From contig CAYTNN010000271.1 in NCBI GenBank assembly GCA_964439135.1, forward strand, positions 1-5,177: DNA of 5,177 nucleotides. The letters run 5' to 3'. This document shows, piece by piece, positions 1 to 5,177 of this stretch. The notes beneath the pieces were generated by a model, which saw only the letters and a program-made list of their open reading frames with translations, was not told the origin of the DNA and did not search any database. Within the stretch, counting starts at the first letter, position 1, and each line of letters opens with the position of its first letter. A program made the position numbers and the translations under genes. This stretch comes from JAFGPJ01 sp964439135. Lineage in GTDB: Bacteria; Planctomycetota; Phycisphaerae; Sedimentisphaerales; Anaerobacaceae.

Positions 1-377
1 CCGCTGACTTCGACCATGACGAACTTCTGGCCGATGTCCACGACTTTGCCTCTGAACATTTCGATCAGCGAGAGAATCTCGGAGCGTTTATCCGGCGGCG
101 CGGAAATAGCTATAAGCATCAAATCGCGCGCGACCACCGGCTGGCCGACAAAATCCTGAACCTTAACAACCGGAACAACCTTGGCCAATTGCTTTCGGAC
201 CTGCTCGAGGACTCTGTCGTCACCGATAACGACGATGGTCATCCGACTCATCGCAGGGTCCTCGGTTCGGCCGACAACCAACGAATCAATATTGAACGCC
301 CGGGCTGCAAACATACCCGCGACATGGGCCAAAACTCCGGGCTTATTTTCAACTAATGCACTTATTATATGTTTCAT
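1..377 (-). CDS. ilvN: Acetolactate synthase small (regulatory) subunit, partial
   Basis: Translating the minus strand from the ATG at 377 gives 125 residues open to the window edge, so the C-terminal end (perhaps 35-45 residues of a usual ~160-170) is missing. The start MKHIISALVENKPGVLA and the later FNIDSL and DPAMSRMTIVV are the hallmarks of the IlvN/IlvH N-terminal ACT domain (about residues 1-75); the start of the second, C-terminal domain follows. This subunit binds the catalytic IlvB subunit, raises its activity and confers feedback inhibition by valine. Gly14 and Asn29, which line the valine site in E. coli IlvH, are both present, so valine feedback is likely (inference). The start lies one base after the ilvB stop, and GGAAAGG at 388-394 inside the end of ilvB is a good ribosome binding site 9-10 bases upstream. 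Translational coupling to ilvB is therefore expected. Identity is secure. Confidence 0.95.
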   Translation of the reverse strand, partial: MKHIISALVENKPGVLAHVAGMFAARAFNIDSLVVGRTEDPAMSRMTIVVIGDDRVLEQVRKQLAKVVPVVKVQDFVGQPVVARDLMLIAISAPPDKRSEILSLIEMFRGKVVDIGQKFVMVEVS

Positions 378-378
378 A

Positions 379-2109
379 TCAGATCAACCTTTCCAATATG
401 TCAAGTCCGCTCATCTCGTCCAGGCTTTTGCCCGCAGGGACCATCGGCCAAACATTTTCTTCGGGTTCGACTTTAAAATCAACCACACAAGGCTGCTTTT
501 CTTTCAGCATTTGCTTGATAGCTTTCGGAACATCGGCCTTTTTCTCGACAGTCATTCCGACCGCACCGAGAGCCTTGGCAAGGGCTTCATACTCAGGATT
601 CTTCAGGTAGGTCTTGGAATACCTCCGCCCATAGAAAAGTTCCTGCCATTGCCGGACCATGCCCATATAGCCGTTGTTCAAAATACAAACCTTAATCGGC
701 AACTCGTGCTCGACCGCCGTGGACAACTCCGTCATTGTCATATTAAAACTGTGGTCACCGTCAATGTCAATGACAGTGGCGTCGGGCTTGGCGATCTGCG
801 CGCCGATGGCTGCCGGCAGGCCGAAGCCCATTGTTCCGAGTCCGCCGGAGCTTATGAACTGCCTGGGCTTTACAAACTTGTAAAACTGGGCGGCCCACAT
901 CTGATTCTGGCCGACGCCGGTCGTTACGATCGCCTCGTTTTTCGTCTGACGGCAAATCTCTTCGATGACGTACTGCGGCTTGATCGTCGATGAGTTCTGG
1001 TCATAGCGAAATGGAAACTTTTTCTTCCATTCGGCGATTTTGTCGAACCACTTTTTTCTTTCCTGGTATTCGACTTCCTTGGCCAGTGCCTTGAGGATAA
1101 CTTTGGCATCGCCTACGACAGGGATATCGACGCCGACGTTCTTCGATATACTGGCCGGATCGACATCGATGTGGATTATTTTCGCGTTCGGAGCAAAGGT
1201 TTCGATCTTACCGGTGACACGGTCATCGAACCTGGCGCCGATAGCAATCAACAGATCGCACTGCTGTACCGCGTAATTGGCATATGCAGAGCCGTGCATG
1301 CCGAGCATATCCAGAGATTCGGCTTTTCTCTGATCGTAGCTGCCTAACCCAAGAAGGGTCATTGTTACGGGAAGATGTGCTTTTTCCGCCAATGCGCTGA
1401 GTTCTTTGCCGGCATTGGCCGTGATGACACCACCGCCTACATAAAGTACAGGCTGTTTGGATTTATTTATTGCTTTGGCCGCCATCGATATTTGCCGGGC
1501 GTGTCCCTTCGTCCGAATCCGATAGCCGGGCAGCTTCATCTCCGCCGGGCCGTCGGTATTGAACTTGGCAACCGCTACGTCAACCGGCAGGTCAATCAGT
1601 ACCGGGCCGGGCCGGCCCGTCGATGCTATATGAAATGCTTCGCGGATGGTTCGCGCCAGATCTTTAACATCCTTGACGATACAATTATATTTCGTAACCG
1701 GACGGGTAATTCCGGTAGTATCGGCTTCCTGGAAAGCGTCGTTTCCGATAAGTTCCGTGCGAACCTGGCCCGTCAGGGCGACCATGGGCACCGAGTCCAT
1801 CATCGCCGTAGCGAGACCCGTTACCAGATTGCACGCTCCCGGACCGCTGGTTGCGAGCACAACGCCTACTTTCCCGCTGGCGCGAGCATAAGCATCGGCC
1901 ATGTGGCATCCGCCTTGTTCGTGACGAGGGACTATAAAATTGATCGGCGCATCGTACAATCTGTCGAACAGTGGCAGTACCACGCCGCCGGTATAGCCGA
2001 ACATTGTGTCCACACCCTGTTCGATAAGCGTATCGACGACGATCTGGGCACCTGTTTTAATAGAGGGTTTGCCGGCTGTGCGAGCCGAGGCACGAGACTT
2101 GGTCTTCAT
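379..2109 (-). CDS. ilvB: Acetolactate synthase large (catalytic) subunit
   Basis: This 576-residue protein is a full-length acetohydroxyacid synthase, the ThDP- and FAD-dependent cytoplasmic enzyme that condenses pyruvate with pyruvate or 2-oxobutyrate in branched-chain amino acid synthesis. Seen in order: the N-terminal ThDP pyrimidine-binding domain with catalytic Glu64 in PRHEQGG, then SGPGACN (88-94) and the GNDAFQE segment (122-128). The central FAD-type domain carries GARFDDRVTG (291-300). The C-terminal ThDP-binding domain carries GDHSF (451-455) and Asn478-Asn479, followed by GMVRQWQ (483-489) and the C-terminal NVWPMVPAG. The open frame runs 16 codons further upstream to a TTG at 2157. 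I choose the ATG at 2109 because AGGAAAGGA lies about 9 bases upstream and the upstream TTG lies inside a leader hairpin. The TGA stop is separated from ilvN by one base, so the two form an operon. The GDGSF motif has His in place of the second Gly; yeast has Ala there, so this is probably tolerated. Confidence 0.97.
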   Translation of the reverse strand: MKTKSRASARTAGKPSIKTGAQIVVDTLIEQGVDTMFGYTGGVVLPLFDRLYDAPINFIVPRHEQGGCHMADAYARASGKVGVVLATSGPGACNLVTGLATAMMDSVPMVALTGQVRTELIGNDAFQEADTTGITRPVTKYNCIVKDVKDLARTIREAFHIASTGRPGPVLIDLPVDVAVAKFNTDGPAEMKLPGYRIRTKGHARQISMAAKAINKSKQPVLYVGGGVITANAGKELSALAEKAHLPVTMTLLGLGSYDQRKAESLDMLGMHGSAYANYAVQQCDLLIAIGARFDDRVTGKIETFAPNAKIIHIDVDPASISKNVGVDIPVVGDAKVILKALAKEVEYQERKKWFDKIAEWKKKFPFRYDQNSSTIKPQYVIEEICRQTKNEAIVTTGVGQNQMWAAQFYKFVKPRQFISSGGLGTMGFGLPAAIGAQIAKPDATVIDIDGDHSFNMTMTELSTAVEHELPIKVCILNNGYMGMVRQWQELFYGRRYSKTYLKNPEYEALAKALGAVGMTVEKKADVPKAIKQMLKEKQPCVVDFKVEPEENVWPMVPAGKSLDEMSGLDILERLI

Positions 2110-2116
2110 TTTTCTA

Positions 2117-2126
2117 TTCCTTTCCT
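2117..2126 (-). promoter_or_regulatory. ilvB ribosome binding site
   Basis: On the minus strand, AGGAAAGGAA lies just upstream of the ATG at 2109, with its downstream GGA core about 8-9 bases away. It decides between this ATG and the in-frame TTG at 2157, which has no comparable site and falls in a stable hairpin. Confidence 0.75.
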
Positions 2127-2140
2127 GACAAACGTTATCG

Positions 2141-2175
2141 GGGCTGCCTTTTGCCAATAGGCAAAATCGGCGCCC
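2141..2175 (-). promoter_or_regulatory. Strong hairpin in the ilvB 5' leader
   Basis: The transcript strand folds into a stem of TTTTGCC and GGCAAAA (7 perfect pairs, loop TATT). It continues past a 2-base and then a 1-base bulge through GCC/GGC and GGGC/GCCC, about 14 pairs in all. It sits about 31 bases upstream of the ilvB start. Neither strand carries a run of U after it, so it is not a standard intrinsic terminator. It may be the terminal element of a structured leader (inference); its function is unknown. Confidence 0.55.
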
Positions 2176-2190
2176 TCTTGTTATTCCGGC

Positions 2191-2211
2191 GGATCCACGC
2201 TTCGCGGAACC
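2191..2211 (-). promoter_or_regulatory. Second leader hairpin, with alternative pairing
   Basis: On the transcript strand GGTTCCGCG can pair with the downstream CGTGGATCC (a small loop, one T-T mismatch, one G-U pair). The TTCCG of its 5' arm can instead pair with CGGAA at 2183-2187. The two pairings exclude each other, which is what a switching leader would need, but short alternative pairings also arise by chance in GC-rich sequence. Confidence 0.35.
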
Positions 2212-2224
2212 GTTAACTATGGCT

Positions 2225-2359
2225 TTATGGGCCCTTTCGGCGAGCCAACCGTTTCTTCAGGAGAGAAACAACCGAATCAGCCGAAGATTCTAAACCCGGC
2301 CATAATCCCGTAACCATCCTAAACAAGGATGTCTCAGGGTTGTATTTGCATGTTTTCAT
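2225..2359 (-). CDS. Candidate 44-codon leader ORF upstream of ilvB
   Basis: An ATG at 2359 opens a frame of 44 codons ending in TAA at 2225-2227, 115 bases before the ilvB start. Its start lies only about 6-8 bases from the predicted transcription start, so it would be translated nearly leaderless; no Shine-Dalgarno sequence is visible. The peptide begins MKTCKYNPETSLF, carries Val-Val-Ser-Leu-Leu at residues 30-34 and ends in a basic tail, KKRLARRKGP. The Val/Leu codons lie on the 5' arm and loop of the hairpin at 2251-2269. That is the arrangement expected if ribosome stalling on valine or leucine codons controlled folding, as in the E. coli ilvB leader. Against this, overall Val/Leu content (8 of 44) is not enriched, there is no Ile, and an open frame of this length can arise by chance. 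An internal ATG (codon 15, at 2317) is another possible start. Confidence 0.3.
   Translation of the reverse strand: MKTCKYNPETSLFRMVTGLWPGLESSADSVVSLLKKRLARRKGP
2251..2269 (-). promoter_or_regulatory. Hairpin over the Val/Leu codons of the leader ORF
   Basis: GTTTCT and AGAAAC form six perfect pairs around a 7-base loop on the transcript strand. The stem can be lengthened by about six more pairs, mostly G-U, so the extension is weak. It covers codons 31-36 of the candidate leader ORF. Confidence 0.35.
2315..2331 (-). promoter_or_regulatory. First small leader hairpin
   Basis: CATCCT and AGGATG form a perfect six-pair stem with a 5-base loop, about 35 bases after the predicted transcription start of ilvB. 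It is short, and its significance is uncertain. Confidence 0.25.
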
Positions 2360-2373
2360 ACAAGTACACAAGC

Positions 2374-2402
2374 ATTATACAAGAACCACCATCCTCTGTC
2401 AA
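2374..2402 (-). promoter_or_regulatory. Consensus sigma-70 promoter of ilvBN
   Basis: On the minus strand, TTGACA (2397-2402) is followed by exactly 17 bases and then TATAAT (2374-2379), matching both consensus hexamers at all positions. Transcription would begin near 2365-2367, giving an ilvB leader of about 258 nt. So strong a promoter followed by a long structured leader suggests that control acts after initiation (inference). Confidence 0.8.
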
Positions 2403-2496
2403 TTATTTTCGGCAATTTATTCGGCGGTCAATAACGTATTTTGCCTTTTTAATACCAACAAATACATTTTTGAGTCGTACACAGACACAGAAATAA

Positions 2497-2525
2497 TTGG
2501 CTAAAAGTCAAATTGCTGCTATAAT
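2497..2525 (+). promoter_or_regulatory. Promoter of the NifU-domain gene
   Basis: TTGGCT (2497-2502, four of six consensus bases), a 17-base spacer and a perfect TATAAT (2520-2525). Transcription would start near 2532, giving a short leader of about 26 bases before the ATG at 2558. Confidence 0.65.
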
Positions 2526-2537
2526 TGCCGGCAATTA
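2522..2537. promoter_or_regulatory. 16-bp perfect palindrome, candidate operator
   Basis: TAATTGCCGGCAATTA reads the same on both strands. It overlaps the last bases of the -10 box and the predicted start site, where a dimeric repressor could block transcription. The binding protein cannot be named from the sequence. Confidence 0.5.
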
Positions 2538-2557
2538 GAAATTATTGGAGATTGTAT

Positions 2558-2827
2558 ATGTGTGATAAATGCGGTTGCAGCGAAGCTAATACCGACCAGA
2601 CATTTGAAGAAAAGGTCAAAGATATAATCGAGAACCTTCGGGGTGCTCTGCAAAGCCATGGCGGCGATGTCGAGCTGGTCGGTATAGATGAGGATAACAC
2701 GGTTAATGTTCGTTTGCAGGGTGCCTGCCAGGGCTGCCCCGGTGCTGCGATGACAATGAAAATGGGTATCGAAAGAATCCTCAAGGAAAAGGTGCCCGAG
2801 GTCAAGCAAGTCGTCGCAGTGGACTGA
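2558..2827 (+). CDS. NifU C-terminal-domain protein with Cys-rich N terminus
   Basis: This 89-residue protein is almost entirely one NifU-like C-terminal domain (about residues 16-89), the Nfu-type scaffold that carries and passes on iron-sulfur clusters in the cytoplasm. The diagnostic piece is LQGACQGCPGA with the CxxC pair Cys57 and Cys60, followed by the usual amphipathic helix and ERILKEKVPEV. Nfu domains normally hold a 4Fe-4S cluster between two such pairs in a dimer. The first seven residues, MCDKCGC, add three more cysteines and resemble the nickel-binding CxxCGC start of HypB. The start is the ATG at 2558, with GGAG at 2547-2550 seven bases upstream; the frame extends back to a TTG at 2525, but that overlaps the -10 box. 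The gene is a single-gene unit with its own promoter. The domain call is secure; the role of the N-terminal cysteines is unknown. Confidence 0.92.
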   Translation: MCDKCGCSEANTDQTFEEKVKDIIENLRGALQSHGGDVELVGIDEDNTVNVRLQGACQGCPGAAMTMKMGIERILKEKVPEVKQVVAVD

Positions 2828-2836
2828 TCGTTCACG

Positions 2837-2867
2837 GTGATTCATAGGATATGCATTTGAGAATCAC
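2837..2867. terminator. Inverted repeat between convergent genes
   Basis: GTGATTC (2837-2843) and GAATCAC (2861-2867) are perfect complements around a 17-base spacer. They lie between the stop of the NifU-domain gene and the stop of mtnA, which the right arm overlaps. A bidirectional transcription end is possible, but the stem is short, the loop is long and no T-run follows on either strand. Confidence 0.25.
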
Positions 2868-3928
2868 ATGTTGTCGGACCCCAGGCACTTCAAGATATTG
2901 TTTGTGTCGGGGAATTCAATTATGCCTCTTTCGGTGATAATCGCCGAGATATCCCGTGCTTCTGTCACGTCAAAAGCGGGATTGTAGGCAGAGACGCCGG
3001 CGGGCGCGGTTTGCGTGCCGGTAAATGTTGTCACCTCCTCGGCGGACCTTTGCTCGATGGGTATGTCCGCTCCGCTTTTTATATTCAAGTCAAACGTGCT
3101 TGATGGAGCGGCGATGTAAAACGGCACGTTGTGCTCCCGCGCGAGAATGCTCAGGCTGTAGGTGCCGATCTTGTTGGCCGTATCGCCGTTTGCTGCGATT
3201 CGGTCGGCACCGGTTATGACGGCATTAATTTTACCTTGCTTCATCAGGTAAGCCGCCATGTTGTCGCAAATTACCGTGACATCAATTCCCGCCTGTTTCA
3301 GCTCCCAGGCTGTCAGTCGCGCGCCTTGCAGGAGTGGTCGGGTCTCATCTGCATAAATCCTGAACTTTTTTCCATTTTTGTGTGCCTCAAACATCGGCGA
3401 AAGAGCAGTTCCCTGCCCGGCGGTCGCGAGCGCCCCGGCATTGCAATGCGTCAAAATCCCGGCGCCATCCTTAATGAACTTTTCGCCATTTTGGCCTATC
3501 CGCCGGCACATGTCCACGTCTTCCTTATAAATAGCATTGGCCTCTCTAAGAACCACTTCGCGCAATTGCTGTAGAGTTTCAACCAGTGACGCCGCCCGCC
3601 AAACTCGATCCAGCGCCCAGAACAGGTTCACGGCAGTAGGGCGTGACGATGCGAGATACTCGCGAGCGATTTTTAATGCTTCAAGAGATTTTTCTATGCT
3701 ATCATCTGCGTTGAGTTTCTGAAGAGCCAGGACAAGACCGTAAGCGGCTGAGACGCCTATGGCCGGAGCGCCTCGGACGGCCAGCGTCTTTATAGCCTCG
3801 AAAAGCGTCTCAACGTCCCGGCATTGAAGCTTAACAAATTCCCCCGGCAGCCGGCGCTGATCTATTAGCTCCAAACAGCCGTCAATGTCACCGATCCACT
3901 TTACCGCCTGGACAATCATTAGCTTCAT
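2864..3928 (-). CDS. mtnA: Methylthioribose-1-phosphate isomerase family protein
   Basis: This 354-residue protein belongs to the aIF2B/MtnA isomerase family, whose bacterial members convert S-methyl-5-thioribose 1-phosphate to the ribulose 1-phosphate form in methionine salvage. Visible family signatures are LIDQRRLPGE (21-30), VRGAPAIGVSAAYG (51-64), ILTHCNAG (158-165), ICDNMAAYLM (220-229), TGADRIAANGDTANKIGTY (239-257) and FYIAAPSSTFD (270-280). Cys162 and Asp242 correspond to the catalytic Cys and Asp of the family. Length is typical. The ATG at 3928 has AAGAG directly against it, which is too close to serve as its ribosome site. The ATG at 3919 (Met4) is spaced about nine bases from AAGAG and may be the real start. 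It follows the sugar kinase gene by 20 bases, so the two are probably co-transcribed. Relatives acting on ribose 1,5-bisphosphate or 5-deoxyribose 1-phosphate share these motifs, so the exact substrate is not proven. Confidence 0.9.
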   Translation of the reverse strand: MKLMIVQAVKWIGDIDGCLELIDQRRLPGEFVKLQCRDVETLFEAIKTLAVRGAPAIGVSAAYGLVLALQKLNADDSIEKSLEALKIAREYLASSRPTAVNLFWALDRVWRAASLVETLQQLREVVLREANAIYKEDVDMCRRIGQNGEKFIKDGAGILTHCNAGALATAGQGTALSPMFEAHKNGKKFRIYADETRPLLQGARLTAWELKQAGIDVTVICDNMAAYLMKQGKINAVITGADRIAANGDTANKIGTYSLSILAREHNVPFYIAAPSSTFDLNIKSGADIPIEQRSAEEVTTFTGTQTAPAGVSAYNPAFDVTEARDISAIITERGIIEFPDTNNILKCLGSDNM

Positions 3929-3948
3929 CTCTTAAAAATTGCGTTTGG

Positions 3949-5049
3949 TTATCTATCGACTCTTGCTCCGCCGCCTCCCATGACTTTCTCTACTTCGCGG
4001 AGACTGGCCGTGGTTGTGTCGCCCGGCGTCGTCATCGCCAGCGCGCCGTGAGCGGCACCGTAGTTCACCGCTTCGGCCGGCGTTTTTCCTTCCATCAGGC
4101 CGTAGATCAACCCGGATGCGAAGCTGTCGCCGCCGCCGACCCGGTCGTAGATTTCCAGATCGGGCCTCAAGACGGCTTCGTAAAATTCGCCCCCGGTGTA
4201 TATGATCGTGCCCCAGTCGTTGACCGAGGCGGTTTTTGCGTTCCGCAGAGTTGTGGCGACGACCTTCAGGTTCGGGAACTCCTTGACGACCTCGGCAATC
4301 ATTTTCTTGAAGTTTGCCGGGTCGAGCTTGGAATAACCTTTATCCATCTCTTTGACCTCGAACCCGAGCGCCGCGGTGAAATCCTCTTCGTTACCCAGCA
4401 TCACGTCGACGTAAGGAGCGATGGCCCGATTGACCTGCCTGGCCTTTTCCTGCCCGCCGATATCCTGCCAGAGCGATTTGCGGTAGTTCAGATCGTAGGA
4501 GACGATGGTTCCGTGTTCTTTCGCCGTCTTTACCGCCTCGATGATGACATCCGGCGTCGTTTCGGAAAGCGCCGCAAAGATACCGCCCGTATGGAACCAG
4601 CAGCTCCCGCCCCGTCCGAAGATATTTTCCCAGTCGATGTCACCCTTCTTCAATTGCGAAGCGGCGCTGTTTGCCCTGTCCGAGCATCCGATGGCGGCCC
4701 GAACGCCGAAGCCTCGCTCGGTGAAATTCAGGCCGATTCGGACTTTTCTGCCGATACCATCGTACGGCACCCATTTGACGTATTCCATATTTACGCCGCC
4801 CTGGTAGATCAAATCTTCGAGCAGACGCCCGACCGGATTATCGGCAATAGCAGTAACAACCGCGGCCCGTTTGCCGAAGCAGCGTTTCAAACCTCTGGCG
4901 ACGTTGTACTCACCGCCGCCTTCCCAAGCGCGAAAGTGCCGGGTCGTGTGAATTCTTTCTTCGCCGGGATCCAGTCGAATCATAATCTCGCCCAGCGAGA
5001 CAATGTCATATTTGCATTCTGCCCTGGGTTTGACGTCTATGACTGCCAT
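3949..5049 (-). CDS. PfkB-family sugar kinase, KDG kinase-like
   Basis: This 366-residue protein is a ribokinase/PfkB-fold kinase that transfers phosphate from ATP to a sugar or sugar acid in the cytoplasm. Seen in order: the opening strand DIVSLGEIMIRLDPG (15-29), the substrate-side GGGEYNVARGL (44-54), DLNYRKSLW (186-194), GNEEDF (219-224), and the ATP/catalytic signature DRVGGGDSFASG (302-313) with the expected base Asp308. The DxNxRxxLW pattern and the EYNVA segment resemble 2-dehydro-3-deoxygluconate kinases, so KdgK is the best guess; fructokinase or another PfkB kinase remains possible. The second residue of the usual GAGD anion hole is Gly here. Length is slightly above the common 300-340, partly from a Gly-rich tail. 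AGGAG at 5057-5061, seven bases upstream, supports the ATG at 5049. It lies 24 bases after an upstream gene and 20 before mtnA, suggesting one operon. Confidence 0.88.
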   Translation of the reverse strand: MAVIDVKPRAECKYDIVSLGEIMIRLDPGEERIHTTRHFRAWEGGGEYNVARGLKRCFGKRAAVVTAIADNPVGRLLEDLIYQGGVNMEYVKWVPYDGIGRKVRIGLNFTERGFGVRAAIGCSDRANSAASQLKKGDIDWENIFGRGGSCWFHTGGIFAALSETTPDVIIEAVKTAKEHGTIVSYDLNYRKSLWQDIGGQEKARQVNRAIAPYVDVMLGNEEDFTAALGFEVKEMDKGYSKLDPANFKKMIAEVVKEFPNLKVVATTLRNAKTASVNDWGTIIYTGGEFYEAVLRPDLEIYDRVGGGDSFASGLIYGLMEGKTPAEAVNYGAAHGALAMTTPGDTTTASLREVEKVMGGGGARVDR

Positions 5050-5056
5050 GGCATTT

Positions 5057-5061
5057 CTCCT
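5057..5061 (-). promoter_or_regulatory. Sugar kinase ribosome binding site
   Basis: AGGAG on the minus strand, seven bases before the ATG at 5049, fixes the kinase start. It lies within the 24-base gap after the preceding partial gene. Confidence 0.75.
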
Positions 5062-5073
5062 AACTGCTCTGTG

Positions 5074-5177
5074 TTAGCTGTAAATATTTCCTTCTCGATA
5101 ATCCTGCCAGGCCGGCTCGAATGCCTTGCGTTCTTTCGGTGCCGGTCTCAACTTGACGGTTGTGCTGCGGAACAAAT
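5074..5177 (-). CDS. C-terminal end of an unidentified protein, partial
   Basis: The minus strand entering from the right edge has an open frame of 33 complete codons ending in TAA at 5074-5076. It reads LFRSTTVKLRPAPKER and ends with WQDYREGNIYS. A second frame is also open, to a TAG at about 5061. I prefer the first because its third codon positions are richer in G/C and its composition looks protein-like. I do not recognise the family from so short a tail. The 24-base gap to the kinase start implies the same operon, so a role in the same sugar or sugar-acid pathway is plausible (inference). Confidence 0.5.
   Translation of the reverse strand, partial: LFRSTTVKLRPAPKERKAFEPAWQDYREGNIYS

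Larger units (their letters stand above)
2110..2557. other. Divergent intergenic region between ilvB and the NifU-domain gene
   Basis: This 448-bp stretch holds no long gene. Its left half (2110-2367) is the transcribed leader of ilvB, with several hairpins and one short ORF. The ilvB promoter is at 2374-2402, and the plus-strand promoter of the NifU-domain gene with its palindrome is at 2497-2537. The AT-rich part between the two promoters (2403-2496) shows nothing I can name. Confidence 0.7.

Noticed and set aside
2110..2157. 16-residue N-terminal extension of IlvB from the TTG at 2157.
   Set aside because: It lacks a ribosome site and starts inside a hairpin, while the ATG at 2109 has AGGAAAGGA well spaced, and the extension does not resemble IlvB N termini.
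1375..2160. Long plus-strand open frame of 261 codons opposite ilvB.
   Set aside because: It is the antisense shadow of the well-supported ilvB gene; its translation shows no domain features and no ribosome site was seen. The same applies to the plus-strand frame at 181-993 and to those opposite mtnA and the kinase.
2141..2175. Rho-independent terminator ahead of ilvB.
   Set aside because: The stem is strong, but no T-run follows on either strand, so I list it only as a leader hairpin.
2183..2200. Resemblance to the T-box core: AGCGTGGATCCGCCGG on the minus strand is close to AGGGTGGNACCGCGG.
   Set aside because: The conserved A after the variable base is U, and the variable base A would not match the A discriminator of Leu, Ile or Val tRNAs. 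I see no specifier stem and no terminator with a U-run. The likeness is probably chance within a GC-rich hairpin.
2313..2395. 8-bp direct repeat ACCATCCT at 2313-2320 and 2388-2395, one copy in the ilvB promoter spacer.
   Set aside because: Two copies of an 8-mer in a region this size are expected about as often as not; it is not enough to call an operator.

Overview
The window reads as an ordinary chromosomal segment of a bacterium of moderate GC content (roughly half G+C by eye). There are no mobile elements, CRISPR repeats, tRNA or rRNA genes. The acetolactate synthase has the alpha-helical, yeast/plant-like C-terminal style seen in many environmental bacteria. Together with the mix of branched-chain amino acid, methionine-salvage-type and sugar-kinase genes, this is compatible with a member of the Planctomycetota (Phycisphaerae-like). 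That assignment rests on memory of family sequences and is an inference only.

Layout: on the minus strand, ilvN (1-377, cut by the window edge) follows ilvB (379-2109) with a single base between them. Together they are the regulatory and catalytic subunits of acetolactate synthase, the first common step of valine, leucine and isoleucine synthesis. A 448-bp divergent regulatory region (2110-2557) separates ilvB from a small plus-strand gene (2558-2827). That gene encodes an 89-residue NifU C-terminal-domain protein with an extra Cys-rich N terminus. It converges, across 36 bp, on a minus-strand operon: a partial unknown gene (5074-5177), a PfkB-family sugar kinase resembling 2-keto-3-deoxygluconate kinase (3949-5049), and mtnA-type aldose-1-phosphate isomerase (2864-3928).

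The most interesting part is the divergent region. On the minus strand there is a perfect sigma-70-type promoter (TTGACA, 17 bp, TATAAT). It precedes an approximately 258-nt ilvB leader containing a 44-codon reading frame not counted among the long ORFs, with a Val-Val-Ser-Leu-Leu codon run inside a hairpin, followed by two further hairpins before the ilvB ribosome binding site. This looks like a candidate leader-peptide-controlled or structured 5' leader, although no U-tract terminator is visible. On the plus strand, the promoter of the NifU-domain gene is overlapped by a perfect 16-bp palindrome, a candidate operator. I found no clear new multi-gene system; the rest is core metabolism.
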